Shown here: positions 35,702 to 47,490 of the stretch, one piece after another
Layout: each line of letters begins with the position of its first letter
Numbering within the stretch: the first letter of the stretch is position 1
Origin: Bondarzewia mesenterica
Taxonomy: Eukaryota > Basidiomycota > Agaricomycetes > Russulales > Bondarzewiaceae
NCBI GenBank assembly: GCA_004802705.1
Contig: SGPL01000166.1
Span: 1 to 58,914, forward strand
Direction of reading: 5' to 3'
DNA length: 58,914 bases
Program-made: the position numbers and the translations under genes
The notes under the pieces: generated by a model
Told to the model about the DNA's origin: nothing
Databases searched by the model: none
Seen by the model: the letters and a program-made list of their open reading frames with translations, nothing else

Positions 35702-36912
35702 AAAAACACATTAGTACCTGATAGACATAATGTCAATTCTTTTATCTTCCAGAAGTATGTCACGTCTGTAATGGTCGAAAGAAATGTCATGAGATCAGAT
35801 GCTTGGAGTTTTCGAATGTAGAAGCCGAAAGGTTCATGCAGATTCTGAACAAATCTGTACTTAGGTACTAGACGCTTGTTGCGCGAGCTTGAGATCTTTC
35901 GCAAGAAGAAGGACAGCCGCGCAGACCGGAAGTCTGATGTTCCAAGCCCCATGACCTTTTTGTCCTAGGATCAGAAGGGTGAAACGGTTACCATTATGGT
36001 TGACCGGCGACGCCTTGCTGGGTCGTGCATTGACGAAAATATAGTTGCCCAGAATGATCATGATCAAGCACTGCGGGCGTGAGCCAGCCCTACGAACCCG
36101 CCGGAAGTTGCCGCGCCGCGACGCCACGCGACCCGCGGGGTACTAGTAGTACAGCCCAATCACCCACCAACAGCATCACGAAAATTCAAAACGCTTTTGA
36201 CCTCCGCACCGACAATTTGCATGTACGGAGGTAGTCAGTGCAGTGCTATGGGATGCATCGATGAAGTCCATTGTTTGCTGTGCCATTGCCAGCACCACAT
36301 CACAAGTTGCCGTGGCCCTCTGTGACCTTCGCGATACAGTGCTATTTGTAGGTTGTGAGGGCGGTCTGCCTTCAGCGTCTGAGGGCACGACAGTACGTCC
36401 TGTATGCTCCTGTATGCGCCAATGATGGAACGAGGTCTGCAGAAAGAAGCACTCACCACATGCAGTTCTGGTGGAGTCCTGGGCGTTCAAATCTTTTCTC
36501 AAGGGTAAGAACTTATCCATGCGATCGTGACGATTCGCATGACTGATTCATTCATTAAAGGTGCCTTCACTTCCGAAACAGTGTTTCAGCTCCAATTTCC
36601 TAAACTGGTACGCACATTCGGCAGCATCGCCTGGATGACCCAGACCGCAGGGTGAGTTGACCGCCTTTCTGATACATTTTAGGATCTCCTTCGCGAATAA
36701 TAACACGAGGTGATCATGTTGACTGTTCCCTTGATGCATATCAATTCGGCCATTCCTTGTCCATATATACTATGCTGCATGCCGACTCCATTCGCTCCAT
36801 CATGATCCTCCGCCGTTGGTCTATAGTATAAGAAGACATCTTGTTTGGCCTACCTCTCTATTCAGATTCTCCGGTCTGCAGGAATTTCCCCTCAGCGGCA
36901 CGGCGGTACGAC
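35702..36912. other. Intergenic with an unassigned hydrophobic minus-strand piece and a TATA-like site
   Basis: On the minus strand, 36,075-35,861 reads a hydrophobic segment (CLIMIILGNYIFVNARP, then VCAAVLLLAKDL), preceded by an AG that could be a splice acceptor (CCCGCAG). No family or start could be assigned. On the plus strand, TATAAG at 36,827-36,832 lies about 85 bp before the ATG of the membrane-protein gene and may be its TATA box. Confidence 0.3.
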
Positions 36913-38277
36913 ATGGCAGCGGCCACTGTCGAGCAAGTGCGCAGTGAGCACATGTCGTGGATCATAGCTCTACTTTCGATCTGACCATTCCAAATAACCA
37001 GTCACAGCCCTCGTTTTGTACCCCATCGCCATGCTGGTGACCCTTTTTCGCCTCTACGTGCGCTTCGCCAGGAGTAAACTGTGGTGGGACGACGCATGGG
37101 TGCTCGTGTCGCTCTTGTGCGCCATAGTCTCCTTGACGGCGACTCTCCTGCATATCCAAGATCCACGTAATTCCTCGACTTTTTCTTATGACACCGGTTA
37201 CTGAATTACTTTTCTTAGCCGTCCTCTCCCGCAATGCGCAAGTCGCGGTGTATTACATGTAGGCGTTTATAGCCGCTTGTGACATTCCCTCATTGAAATT
37301 GCTCTAGGATCGCTCAGTTTTTCTACGCCGTCGCATGGTGCGTTCGCAATCCGAAATGCGATATAATCCCTCAATTTCATCAAAGTACAGGAGTGCACGC
37401 CTGTCCATCTTGTTTACTGTCATTCGGCTCTCTTTTGAAAGATTGCGCCGCATGATGGTCATCATGTCTGTCGGCTTCTTCATCACATGGGTGATCCTTT
37501 TCGCCCAGGTGTGGTGGGTTTGCGAACGGCAGCCGGGTTGGAAGGATCAACCCTTTCCTCAATGTATCCTCGGCGAAAATGTCGCTATCGCTCAGATTAT
37601 CGGTGCGTTTCACGATGCGATTGAAATCCGAGATTAACACTCGAGCCCAACCATTCTCTTAGCCGCCGTTTTAAGCGATGCAATACTCGTTTTCTCACCA
37701 ATCAGACTCATATGGAGCGTGCGCTTGGATAAAATAACCAAGATCCGGCTCATAGCTGTCTTCGCAACTTCAGCCATTACAACGGTCGTCAGCATGTTCC
37801 ACGCCTACGCCATCCTTCGCATTCCCGGACTGACAGAAGCGCTGGCAGCGACGATCGAGGTAAGTCATGCGCAATGGTGCGGGCAACTCTGGCTTATAGG
37901 ACCTTTGTCAGGACTCTGTCAGTCTCCTGACAGCAAACTTGACGGTCGTCGTGGCCTTCTTGTTCAATCTGAAGTCGGATTCCGACGACTCCGATAACAG
38001 GCAGCCGCTCCATTACAGTTTCGTGAGGCCGAGGAAGAACCCCATGTCCACGATGGGACTGACGACTACTATTGCCCATCCCGAGCCGATGGTGGTCGAC
38101 GTCCATGTCGATCGGATTCACGATCGTCCCGCAGGGTCGCAAACTGCTGTGGATAGTCAAGGCGGCAGCGACCATGTTTTCTGGGGCAAGACGGATGTTT
38201 CCGAGACTTTCGAGTTGAAAATGCTTTCTTCGGATGACAGTAAAGATGATATCAAAAACGGGTTCAATCGTGTTTAG
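36913..38277 (+). CDS. Seven-helix-type integral membrane protein, fungal rhodopsin-like domain
   Basis: Seven exons (36913-36943, 37002-37166, 37219-37258, 37308-37337, 37391-37602, 37663-37859, 37912-38277) give 346 residues with all phases agreeing. The start is MAAATVEQVR. Membrane segments: ALVLYPIAMLVTLFRLY, WVLVSLLCAIVSLTATLL, VAVYYMIAQFFYAVAW, VIMSVGFFITWVILFAQVWW, ILVFSPIRLIW, LIAVFATSAITTVVSMF and LLTANLTVVVAFLFNL, followed by a ~100-residue soluble tail with acidic stretches (KSDSDDSDN). Features shared with the fungal rhodopsin-like-domain proteins are R(F)ARSKLWWDDAW after helix 1, a Cys pair around the third loop (WVCERQPGW, QCILGEN) and SARLSILFTVIRL. These proteins have no proved function in basidiomycetes; sensing or transport is possible. 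Confidence 0.82.
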
Positions 38278-39137
38278 CTCTTTTAAACTGTATTTCTTAA
38301 TATGTACGAGAGTCAGAGGCTTGCACAGGTATTGCATGTTACACGGTATTTTATCGCCAATTTGCCTTTTTCAATGACACGCTGCTGTCGCCTCACAACC
38401 GAAACTGTAGAAAAACTTCGCCTACATGGTGACGCGGTTTGGTTGAAACTCTCGCTTCCTTCTGAATTACTCTGACATGCCGCGACCGACGTTTGCATCA
38501 TCGGCCGTCTGTATTTGCGCTTCTGCACGTTTAAGGTCATACCTCAGTCAGATCATGACAGATTCCAGATTATTCTGAGCAAGTGCGACTGCTACATCTC
38601 TCGGCGCAGTCTCTATGAGCTGGCCACAGAAGATGATCCGTTCCGTCCAAAGACGTGTTCACGATAGATGCTTTGGCAAAGCCAGATCGCGTCAGAGATA
38701 GACGTTGTCTATCCTGCAAGATGTTTTACACGAGAGACCTGTTTCGATTCATCAGGGCAGCCGGAGAGAATGAGAAGGTCCCACTGTCCGAATTATGACG
38801 GAGAAGATATGAATTTGGGAACACACGTATCTACCACAGAGACTCTGGCAAGACAGGTGAGTGGTCTATCACAATTCAACGACTATTATGAACTCAAGAG
38901 TAGCAGACGTTCGCACAAGTTCAAGCCGACAAACGGTATAACACACATGGGCGGCTGACAGGATTTGGGATCGAGGCCGAGTGAGTGTCTCTGTTGGAAG
39001 ATGTGACAGGTTGGGCCTTGATGGAGTGGCGGTGGTGAGACGATTGAGAGTAGAGAGATAATTGAAATCAAGTACGTATCGGAACTTGTATAATTGATGT
39101 TCGTCGCGAATCGGCGAGATACAATTTTGGTGGGCGG
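38278..39137. other. Intergenic, nothing recognised
   Basis: Short frames only, between the membrane-protein gene and the left edge of block A'. Confidence 0.4.
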
Positions 39138-40019
39138 CGTCATACATACGCACTATACGCTCCACAGTATGCGACACAAGATGGATGGGGCCGCACGAAT
39201 GGAAACCTTGGTATCGTCCCCTCATACCTAGAAAATGCCTGCAAATTCCAATTAATCAGCTTCAATATGGTCAGTCTGCGGTCATCGGGTTGCGCGTCAA
39301 ACTAGGAATCATCATTAAGTTTTGTCGCCTCCGGCATTTATTTTTAAATAACTTTGATCACATACGCCGACCAAAGAATCTAACTGTGAATGGTCCTTAC
39401 ACACTGAATGGTTCAGGTTGCTGTCCATGACGAGTTGTTCAGTCGCCAAAGCATTTAAAAGAAATCGGATTTTGGAGATTGCTCGGCAAGGAAAGACTCG
39501 TAAACATGTAGGATGCTTGCGGGGCAGACCATGTTAGAATATGCAAGACTGCATTCTGCATTGGCAACCCTTGATACTTAGATTGAGCTCAGTCTGTCAG
39601 ACAAAACGGCGACATCAGGAGGTCGTCATCGTGGTGTTGACTAGCACGCATTTTCTACATCCATAAACCTGACTTTCACCCTCGTTCGGCATGACGACCA
39701 GTCCAGTCTATCTCGAAGGACTGCCCTTTCGTATGGGCTTTTGGCGAGTTGACGAGGACCGTCTTTTGAAACTCAGCGGTATTTCCGGGTTCAGTGAATC
39801 CCATCTGTGTCTGCGAAGGGTGTCATCCTGGGTAATCAATTCGTCGGTACGCCTCGCTTTTGTCCAACCGTTTCTGCTGTGCTGTTGTCCCCGCGATCTC
39901 TGTTCTCAGCGATCACCTAACATTTGGACCGATGCAACTTGTTTACATTCCATTGGTTGCGCTCCATATCCATACAAATCAGGCTCGATGAGGACGGTCC
40001 TCATCGTCCTCAACATTCG

Positions 40020-41470
40020 ACTATGACACGATGACGGCAGCGATGACCATCCTAAAGACAGACGCAAAGATGATGAAGGCAAAGGGCGATCACAAGGACA
40101 GTCGTCCGACTCAGCTGAGGAGACTCGTCGAGACATAGATGTGGTCCATTGGAAGCCGTGGACCCATTGACTTCTCCGCAACAAGCGGAGGGCGACGCGC
40201 TCCTGTCAGCAAATGATCAGTCGCTGGATGGCTAGGTCGAGATATTCTTGCTCGCGCCTCTGCCAACGTCCGATATTGAGCTGTCGTTGGTCGAAGGGCT
40301 TGTAAAATCACACGATCTCAAAGGAGGATTACGCACCTGTTCGTCCTTTCTGTATTTATCGCTTTCTTCTACCACGCTTATTATGACTGTTGTGGGACAA
40401 GTTAGTAAACTTAGGACAATGATAACTAAGGTGTTGTATCGCGCACGCTTCCTCACGCACGCTTCCTCACGCACGCTTCCTTCAACATCATTGATATAGA
40501 TATTGTCTCGAATGACTGGAGCGCGCCTGCACATACTTCAATTCGTTACTCGACCGTCCGGATTCCTATGGAAGTAGCGGTCTAGAACGGCTCGCCGGCG
40601 CAATGAAAATCAGGAACCGAATGGATCGATCATTGAAATATAGATAGGTGGCACGGATACTCAAGCACGAGGAGCGCCGCATAAGGCTATAAGATCGTTC
40701 GAAGTGCAGATGTACGATGGGAATCGGGAGACTGTGACAACAATCCCGAAGCAAAAGAGAAGCAAATAAGAGGAGGACGGGCAAAGGAACTGTTCTTGCG
40801 CGCAAAAAGCTGTCAGTGAGATGGTGCACAATTTGAGAGTAATTTCGGAGAGCAAACCCACCGAGCTGGGTACAAAGAAACTATATGCCATTGCGCATGC
40901 TCAGATTGAACAAGGTCCTTCCCCCCAAGGACTTGGTTAACCAGAAGTTGCAACGGAGCTGGGAAGTCCCTGACGGGGAATCGTGAGACCTACCGATGAT
41001 TTCTTGCAAAAATTAATGTGTGATCGATGGAGTGGGTTGAGAGTTTCAGAGAGATGCTGATCCGCGACCCTGAAAGCAAAGACTTACTTCAAGCAAGCCC
41101 ACCCGTCATGATGATAAAGATAACACAACCCGACCAATCATGAAAATATGTATGGGAACGTGAGCAATGGTTTGAAATGTCCAATGATAGTCTCAATCAA
41201 GCAATGAGCTCTCAAACAGTCTGTACAGATAGTTTGGGTCTGCATAGTGGGAGCGAGATGAGGAAGAGAGCAGACAACTAACATACAGACCACAAAATGA
41301 CCCACGGAGGTAACGTGGATGAAGAGGTAAACTGGCCGGTTCTCAGGGGCCGATAGCATGTAGATTGTTGCGATTCAAGTCCGCTCGAACAGCCACCCTG
41401 GGAAAAAAAAACGAATATCATGGCTGCTTTTTGGGACTTGAATAGGCACCTTCTCGCCTCGTCGCCCGTC
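40020..41470 (-). other. Hydrophobic minus-strand frames, second copy
   Basis: Counterpart of 13,790-15,140. It keeps hydrophobic frames such as TLVIIVLSLLTC near 40.42 kb and VYLFIHVTSVGHFVVCMLVV near 41.3 kb, but also has new stops (for example in the segment starting MGGRTLFNLSMRN near 40.91 kb). Same reading as for copy 1: a degenerate or unmodelled membrane-protein gene. Confidence 0.3.
40441..40480. repeat. 14-bp unit repeated three times
   Basis: CACGCACGCTTCCT is present about three times in a row; the matching place in block A (near 14,185) has it once. It is a slippage-type expansion that arose after the block was duplicated. Confidence 0.85.
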
Positions 41471-41874
41471 CACAAAATTCACAGATGTGATGGGACGGGT
41501 GATGACTGGCACCATATATATTGCACAACCCTCTTCGGATGAGAGTACAGACTCCGTCTAAGTGAGAACCGGCGCGCGCGACTGAAGGTTCGAAATGCGA
41601 AGACAAGATTCGCATATTGAGGGATAACAACACACAGACGGGAAGCGCGCCATCCTCGATCACCTCTTAAACCGTATCCAGGCCTGCCTTCGGCTGAGGT
41701 AAATAAGAGACCTGCGTTCATCGGAAGGATACGAAGCCAGCTTCTGCAAGCGACAGACTCCGACAATCATTTGAGAAAAACGGACCGTCAAATTCCAACT
41801 TCCGTTTACTCCTACTCACCTTGCGACGACAGCGTTTCAACTTGGGCATTCCTGTCGACGTTATCTATCGCCAT

Positions 41875-42697
41875 ATGTGCAAAACATCGTCCCGCGCCAT
41901 CTGTTCGAAAAATTCCCTGCTGGCTGCCAAGAGGGAAAACGAACTGCCGCAAACACGGCCGAATAAACTGAGCGCCATCGCGCACAAGGCGTCGCAAGCC
42001 ATGGCTAGGACTCCGGTAATGAACACTCTTCGTTACCAGGTATAGGTTGCCCCGCTGACCTTTTTCCCTACAGGACTCTGACGCGGATCTCGGTGCGGAT
42101 ATAGATCTATACGAAGCCGCCGCCATCTATGTGCAGGCATACCGACGGTGCAAGGGATTGATTATATCGACTGATTCGTCTCTTGCCGGCGCGTTGGGGG
42201 ACGAACCCCTCGCTCGAAGACCCAGCAATACAGCATGGGACAGGTCAATCTCCTCGTCAGCAGAAAAGAAGAGCCCAATGAAACGGATCGCACATGAAGA
42301 TAGCGACGACCTGCCCGAGGGCGAAGGCTGCAGCAATGAAGGTGATGACGACGATCACTCACCCTCTTTAAAAAGGAGGCGAGTCAACGATACCAAGCTT
42401 GCAAAGGCAGACAAAGGGGGGTCGCCCATTGCTTCCCATCAAATGGAGGGCGAGGCCCTGCTAGCAACAAATGACACATTGCAGGATGGCAGTCTCGAGG
42501 TGTTCTTCCTCGAGCCCTTGCCAATGCCCGGGATTGTGCCATCGTCGCTCCAAGGGCCAAGCCACCGACCATTTGTCAACAACGTCAAACGCGATCCTTG
42601 CATTCGATACTGGAGCAATGCGACAGGGGAATGGTGCGAACTTATCTGGTGGACGACAGGTGACAATTGTCCATATTCAGTGTTATGGCACTATTAG
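41875..42697 (+). CDS. Gene H copy 2, uncharacterised protein with conserved Trp-rich tail
   Basis: Two exons, 41875-42015 and 42074-42697, joined in frame across a GTAATG...CCTACAG intron; 254 residues. It is collinear with the copy at 15581-16429: MCKTSSRAICSKN at the start, DLGADIDLYEAA at the beginning of exon 2, an acidic middle that differs by in-frame indels (EDSDDLPEGEGCSNEGDDDDHS), the basic patch SLKRRRVND, and the conserved tail (SLEVFFLEPLPMPGIVP, DPCIRYWSNATGEWCELIWW, PYSVLWHY). The frame is intact in both copies although the surrounding sequence has drifted, which suggests selection or recent duplication. Family and function are unknown. Confidence 0.65.
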
Positions 42698-44047
42698 GAC
42701 AGCGGAAAGGGAGCGGCGCTGGCGCATTGCCGAAATTCAATGCGTGCTGCCAATGGTTCTGTGTATACAAGTCGTGGAACGCTGGAGGGCGGACGAAGGT
42801 GGTGGCGGATGGAAGATGAGAGGGAAAGTGCATGTTGGGACGGCTCGGGAGGATGGTGAGGCTTGAATCAATGAGTAAGCCCCTTATCCTTTTTTCTCTC
42901 CACCTTTGCTTGTTTCCTCACGGACATTTGATTGCCTTCATGTTTCGCGGTTATGTGCAGTGGGCCCTCTTATCGATCGTAGCCATGTGCAATCTCTTTC
43001 CCCAACTGACCATGTACGCGTACACCTTGTCCTAGATTTTTGAAGTTCTCCTCGTCCTCTCACCGCATCTCGACTCGTCTGAGATCCTTCAAAGTTGCTT
43101 GTTTTCGATTGGGTATTGGCTTTGAATAATCTGGCATTCGACGATGAGACGGCAGAGTTCTAGTTTTTGTCAATGATGGACGAAAGGATCCAGGGAGACT
43201 AGGCGAGTGAAAGCAGAGGATGAAGCACTTTGTCTTACGATTCGAAGATCACGTCATCTACCAACTGGAGACATTCGCATTGCCCACCGCGTTCTCCTCC
43301 ACTCTCCTCCACCTTTTGCGCCAACTCTACTCATATTCCGTCTTCACCATTGAGTTTAATATCTAACCAATATAAAGCCATGGCTTCCTCCGTCAATATT
43401 ACGGTCAATTCGGCAAGCAGAATTTGTATATGAACTCATTGAAGTTGAGTACCTAAGTAGTTTGGCGGTCGCGAAAAAGTATCTCTGCAAGCTTCGAAAA
43501 TCTTCCACTACTAAGTACGATTATTTTCTCTATTCCATCGAGACACAAACGGTGCGTCCGAAGCCAACACACGCCATCACTCCCTCGCAGATTCCATGCC
43601 TGGTCTGGACTGGAGACGCACTGGCTTTCATACGTTTCGTCCCAACCTGCTTGTTCACTATTCGGCTGATCGTCCTTGACGAACACCTAGAGGCTGCCGC
43701 TCTGGCTATTACATCCCGCCTTCCCTGCTTGAACGGAAGAACCATCGGCATATTCGCATGAATGGTCTATGGTCAACGGCAGTCAGCCATCTAACTTGCT
43801 TTCCCTCTTCCCTCTATCTTACGATGACCGCCCCACCGGACTTGCAACACGAAGATGATCCTTCCGATATCTACATTCGCCCAGGGTTGTGTTTCTTCTT
43901 CAACGTTTGGGACCACACGCGTACTATCTCTCATTCTCCTCCTCTTCCGGCAGACTACGCTGACATATGATTTCCGACCCGGCCAGCATTCATCGACTCG
44001 TTGATGACAACAATCTTAGAGCCGCCATCGGGATACAGGCATAGGAG

Positions 44048-44529
44048 GGCCGCTGCCATGACTCGTGAAGTTCGACTACATGCTGTTAGAGGGCATCTCT
44101 CCAATGCTGTGGCGTTTGCTGTTCTGAGGTAGCCGCTTCACGGTCGAAGGAGCGACGCATTTCAGCATCTGATCGTTTACGCTGAAACAATTGACTGACC
44201 TTCGCTCATAATATGCCTGACATCGAGTGTCCAGACTCTTGTGACGATATCTCCTTCCGAATTGCGATCCCTAACTCGCCCTCGTCGCGCTGTACCAAAG
44301 CCGAGTACATCTTTCACTCGAATTCTCGATCGGTGTGTACGCCTTGCGAATCAGATATGGTGAGATTCACGAGAGAGTCACAGATATAGTCGGCATGATG
44401 ATTGGCGACTACTACATTATGGATAGCTACGTTGATGTTGAATGTGGTGCAGACAGTGGAAGGTTGAATATACGCACTGCATGGACACGATTGAAGACGT
44501 ATGGTCCTAAGGTGCTTGTTTGTCTACTC
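44048..44529. other. Intergenic, nothing recognised
   Basis: It lies between the right edge of A' and the ruined glucanase. No coding pattern was recognised. Confidence 0.35.
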
Positions 44530-45667
44530 GTCTGCGTTCTCCGCCTAGCGAGCCAAGCGACCAGCACCGAGGGTATACAGATTATGGTCAATGAAGGCCG
44601 CCCGCGTGATCGAGCGAGGGGACTCACCTTCCACGTTCAGTATATCCATACATGTATACTCCCTCCTATTTCCACTCGGACTTCCCAGTAACTATGGATG
44701 GGAAAATGAGACGTCTTGTGTGAGCTAGAAAACGTGGACGAGTTACCCGTGTGCCCGTCACATACGATCCAAGCGCAGGCGCGCTGCTACACGTTCCGTC
44801 CCATGGAGAGTTGACTCCGCGCCCGTTCAGCCACAAAGCGCAATCCGTAATCGCCGCCGATCATTCGCCCGTGATGGTCCAAAAATAATGTTCGAGTTGA
44901 CGGAAGATTGGAGTGTAGGAAGAAGTGGGCATGTGAACTGCAGCAAATATTGTTGCCGTTTAGCGCGAGAAACAGAAGATGTCGTGAAATGAAAATGCAC
45001 AGATATGTGTTCGTCTTGAGGACAAGAAAGCTCTAGCACATTGAATATCTGATAATCGTGCTAGGTCGGAGAAAGCAAATCAATAACTAGTTTGAAAAGA
45101 AGATACTTAAAAGAGGAAAACGAACATGATCCATCATGACTCCCTGAAAATTCGGATATGTCATGAAATCCGTCCAACTCTGCAACACGACGAGAATCAG
45201 TCACAAACATCGCGCGGGACAGGGACGTAGCCTGAAACATACCTGCACACCCAAAAAAGCATCCCCAATCATGACCTTCACGTTCCCCCAGACTCATTCT
45301 TACAGCATGATATCCATCCTGCCAAAAGCTCCTCACGGTGCTCACCCAGCTGGGACTCAGAAACGCCGCCACCTCGTTGAGGAGCTCAATCGTGTCCACC
45401 ACCCCGCCCACTTCGCTCGCGATGGCGCTCAGTACGTCCAGCATGCGAGTCACATTGCCAGAGTTTGGCGCCCAAACGGGGTTGTCTGTCCGCTGGCCAG
45501 AGTTGTTGTAGCCGTTCTGCGAAGTGGGTGCGCCGTGCAGGTCGAGGACGACATGAATGGAGTACTTGCCAGCTGAATAGAGGGCACGCAGGAGGTAGGG
45601 CCATGTGCCGAGGATGTAAGGCTTGACAGAGTCGTTGATTGGGATGGACCAGTATTCTACGGGTATT
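44530..45667 (-). pseudogene. GH5-type exo-1,3-beta-glucanase, ruined and 5'-truncated
   Basis: Minus-strand pieces follow the fungal GH5 exo-beta-1,3-glucanase order. IPVEYWSIPIND and VVLDLHGAPTSQNGYNNSGQ come first, then ELLNEVAAF (acid/base Glu), and KVMIGDAFLGV after a one-base frame change near 45,290. After an intron come SWTDFMTYPNFQGVMMD and, further on, HDYQIFNV, EHIS, WTITGE (nucleophile Glu), ALWLNGRGVNSPWDGT, YWEVRVEIG and AENADE. Three places where the family has Trp are now stops: TGA after WTITGE, TGA before TWK, and TAG after AENADE. The N-terminal ~100+ residues (secretion or membrane anchor and start of the barrel) are missing upstream of 45,667. A working enzyme would remodel cell-wall beta-1,3-glucan; this copy cannot. 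Confidence 0.85.
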
Positions 45668-46366
45668 CTGGAAGGGGGACAATGTTATGCGGTCGTGTGG
45701 ACTGCTCACCGCGCTCGCCGAGCTGACAACGTGACCGCGGTCGGCGCGATCTGGCGCGATCCATCCAGTCCATTGTCCCGTTATCCGTTCTACACCTCTC
45801 GTTCGGCGTTTGGCTCTCTCCTCTCGCTTTCGCCCACCAAATCTGGGCTACAATTTCCGGCACGCACCACGTTCCTGGGTTCCATGCTCACAACGGTCCT
45901 CGATCCACCTATCGGGCTTCCGACATGGCAAGCTGACGCAGCAGCTAGAGTGCTTCATCAACTACATACGGGTCTACACACTCTGTACCTACCCTCGCGT
46001 CCTACCGAACGGCGTTCTTGAACCAGAGCATGCCGCAGCGCCGGCCAGCCTCAGGCCAAAGAACAGACACTGGTTCCAGTCGAAGATCAGAAACTCGTAC
46101 AAGGATTGGATCGCAGAAGTTCAGGCTCGTAGAGCCATACTCGAAACTCGGAGTCGAAAGTGTACGACTTTGTCGCTCTGTCGCTCGACCGTATACCCTC
46201 CTCGACTGTGTACCGGGAATAGACCCACTGCTGGAGCTCGAACCGTTTCCCTGGGAGAGGTTCGACATCTGGAGCCGGTGTGTTATTTTTTCCTCTCGCT
46301 CAAGACATCTTCTAAATGTGAAGATCCTAGATAGGCGCGAGCCTTCCATCCGCGACTGCTCTGACG
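45668..46366. pseudogene. Leucine-rich remnant in opposite orientation
   Basis: Around 45,930-46,060 on the plus strand, CFINYIRVYTLCTYPRVLPNGVLEPEHA resembles the minus-strand remnant at 17.7-18.07 kb, so a related fragment is present here in inverted orientation. No open gene surrounds it. It sits where the missing 5' part of the glucanase would be expected. Confidence 0.35.
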
Positions 46367-47490
46367 CTGTCAGACGTTAGGTCATCTCATTGATTGTAAG
46401 ACAATCCTTGCGAAGATCAAGAATGCACTTGAAAATCATAAATAATTGCATTCAAAAAGATGGCTCGTAGTCGATTAAATACCCGGGCTCCTATATGATC
46501 ACTCAGAGGCCATTCTTTCCACAAGGCTTGTTCCGATTGTGCGTGCTTCTCCTTGAAACCGGTATTCCGGGTATCCTCTTCCCTGCTGATGGGCGCACCC
46601 AGCATTCAGGTCCTTGTGCCTGACGTGGATAAAGTTGTCGGGTCGGATGATCTGCTTCCCAGACGGAAGTGTTGAAAACACTTGTTATTCATGCGATTTA
46701 GTAATCAGAGTTATGCAGGTGAGGTTTCAACATATGGCTGTTAGATTACTGACGAAGGCTTGCAAATGGTCAGTCGCTGCGACTGACCAATCGTCGTAGA
46801 TGCAAATGTGCTGACTGACTTATCAAGGTTGGCGCATCGTGTAGGTGTAAGTATTGGGTTCGCAGAAGGACAACATCCGATAGCGGCAAATATGGGTCCG
46901 TGTTTCATTGGCATCACAGTTATGCTCAGCCCATTCGGCGGTCTAGAGATGGATTTTGCTCAGGTCCCATCAGCTCGGCTCTCTCATCGTACGTTCCTCC
47001 GCATGTCTTCGTCACCGTGGGCCTTGTCTCTGGTTCTATCCGCTCAGATGCTATGCAATGTCTCCTTCATTCTCTGGCCCGTCATATTGTCCGTATGATT
47101 TCGGACACATCTCAAGGGACGATACTTATCTGGCTAACCGTTCACATTCTCACCTTTTAGACGTCTAACATGGACGAATGGCACGTTATGACTCACAGAC
47201 TCTAAGGTAAGGTATCGGTCCAAGAACGGACTATGCTGGAAACCTCATAGACGGGAATATCTCTGATTGAATATGCTAAGCGAGAGGAAGACAGTAACTT
47301 CTTCCCTGAGTTGTGGTGTCTGTGCGCGTCTCGTTTGGAGATGTAGCTGTCGAACGCACCATCTGTCAACCCCTATCATTTCCTTTACTCAATCGTCGAG
47401 TTTACATCTTCAAGCTGCGGTGTCTCAAAATGCGATCCACTATACGCGCTCTGACGGCACATCGAAGTTCTTCCCAATACCTCTATAAGC
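46367..47490 (+). repeat. Duplicated block B', copy 2
   Basis: Same-orientation copy of 11,797-12,911, starting at GCTGTCAGACGTTAGG and ending near CCCAATACCTCTATAAGC, where the sequences part. The shared reading frame is open here through VSIGFAEGQHPIAANMGPCFIG. It lies 2.3 kb to the right of A', whereas in the first locus B directly precedes A. Confidence 0.75.

Larger units (their letters stand above)
39138..44047 (+). repeat. Segmental duplication A', copy 2 (4.9 kb)
   Basis: Same-orientation copy of 12,912-17,843, beginning CGTCATACATACGCACTATA and ending at CATCGGGATACAGGCATAGGAG. It carries the second intact copy of gene H, the same hydrophobic minus-strand frames, and the cut-off end of the leucine-rich remnant. 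Differences are spread evenly as substitutions plus small indels, among them an internal deletion near 39,230 and a 14-bp triplication near 40,450. Unlike copy 1, it is not joined to block B. Confidence 0.85.
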
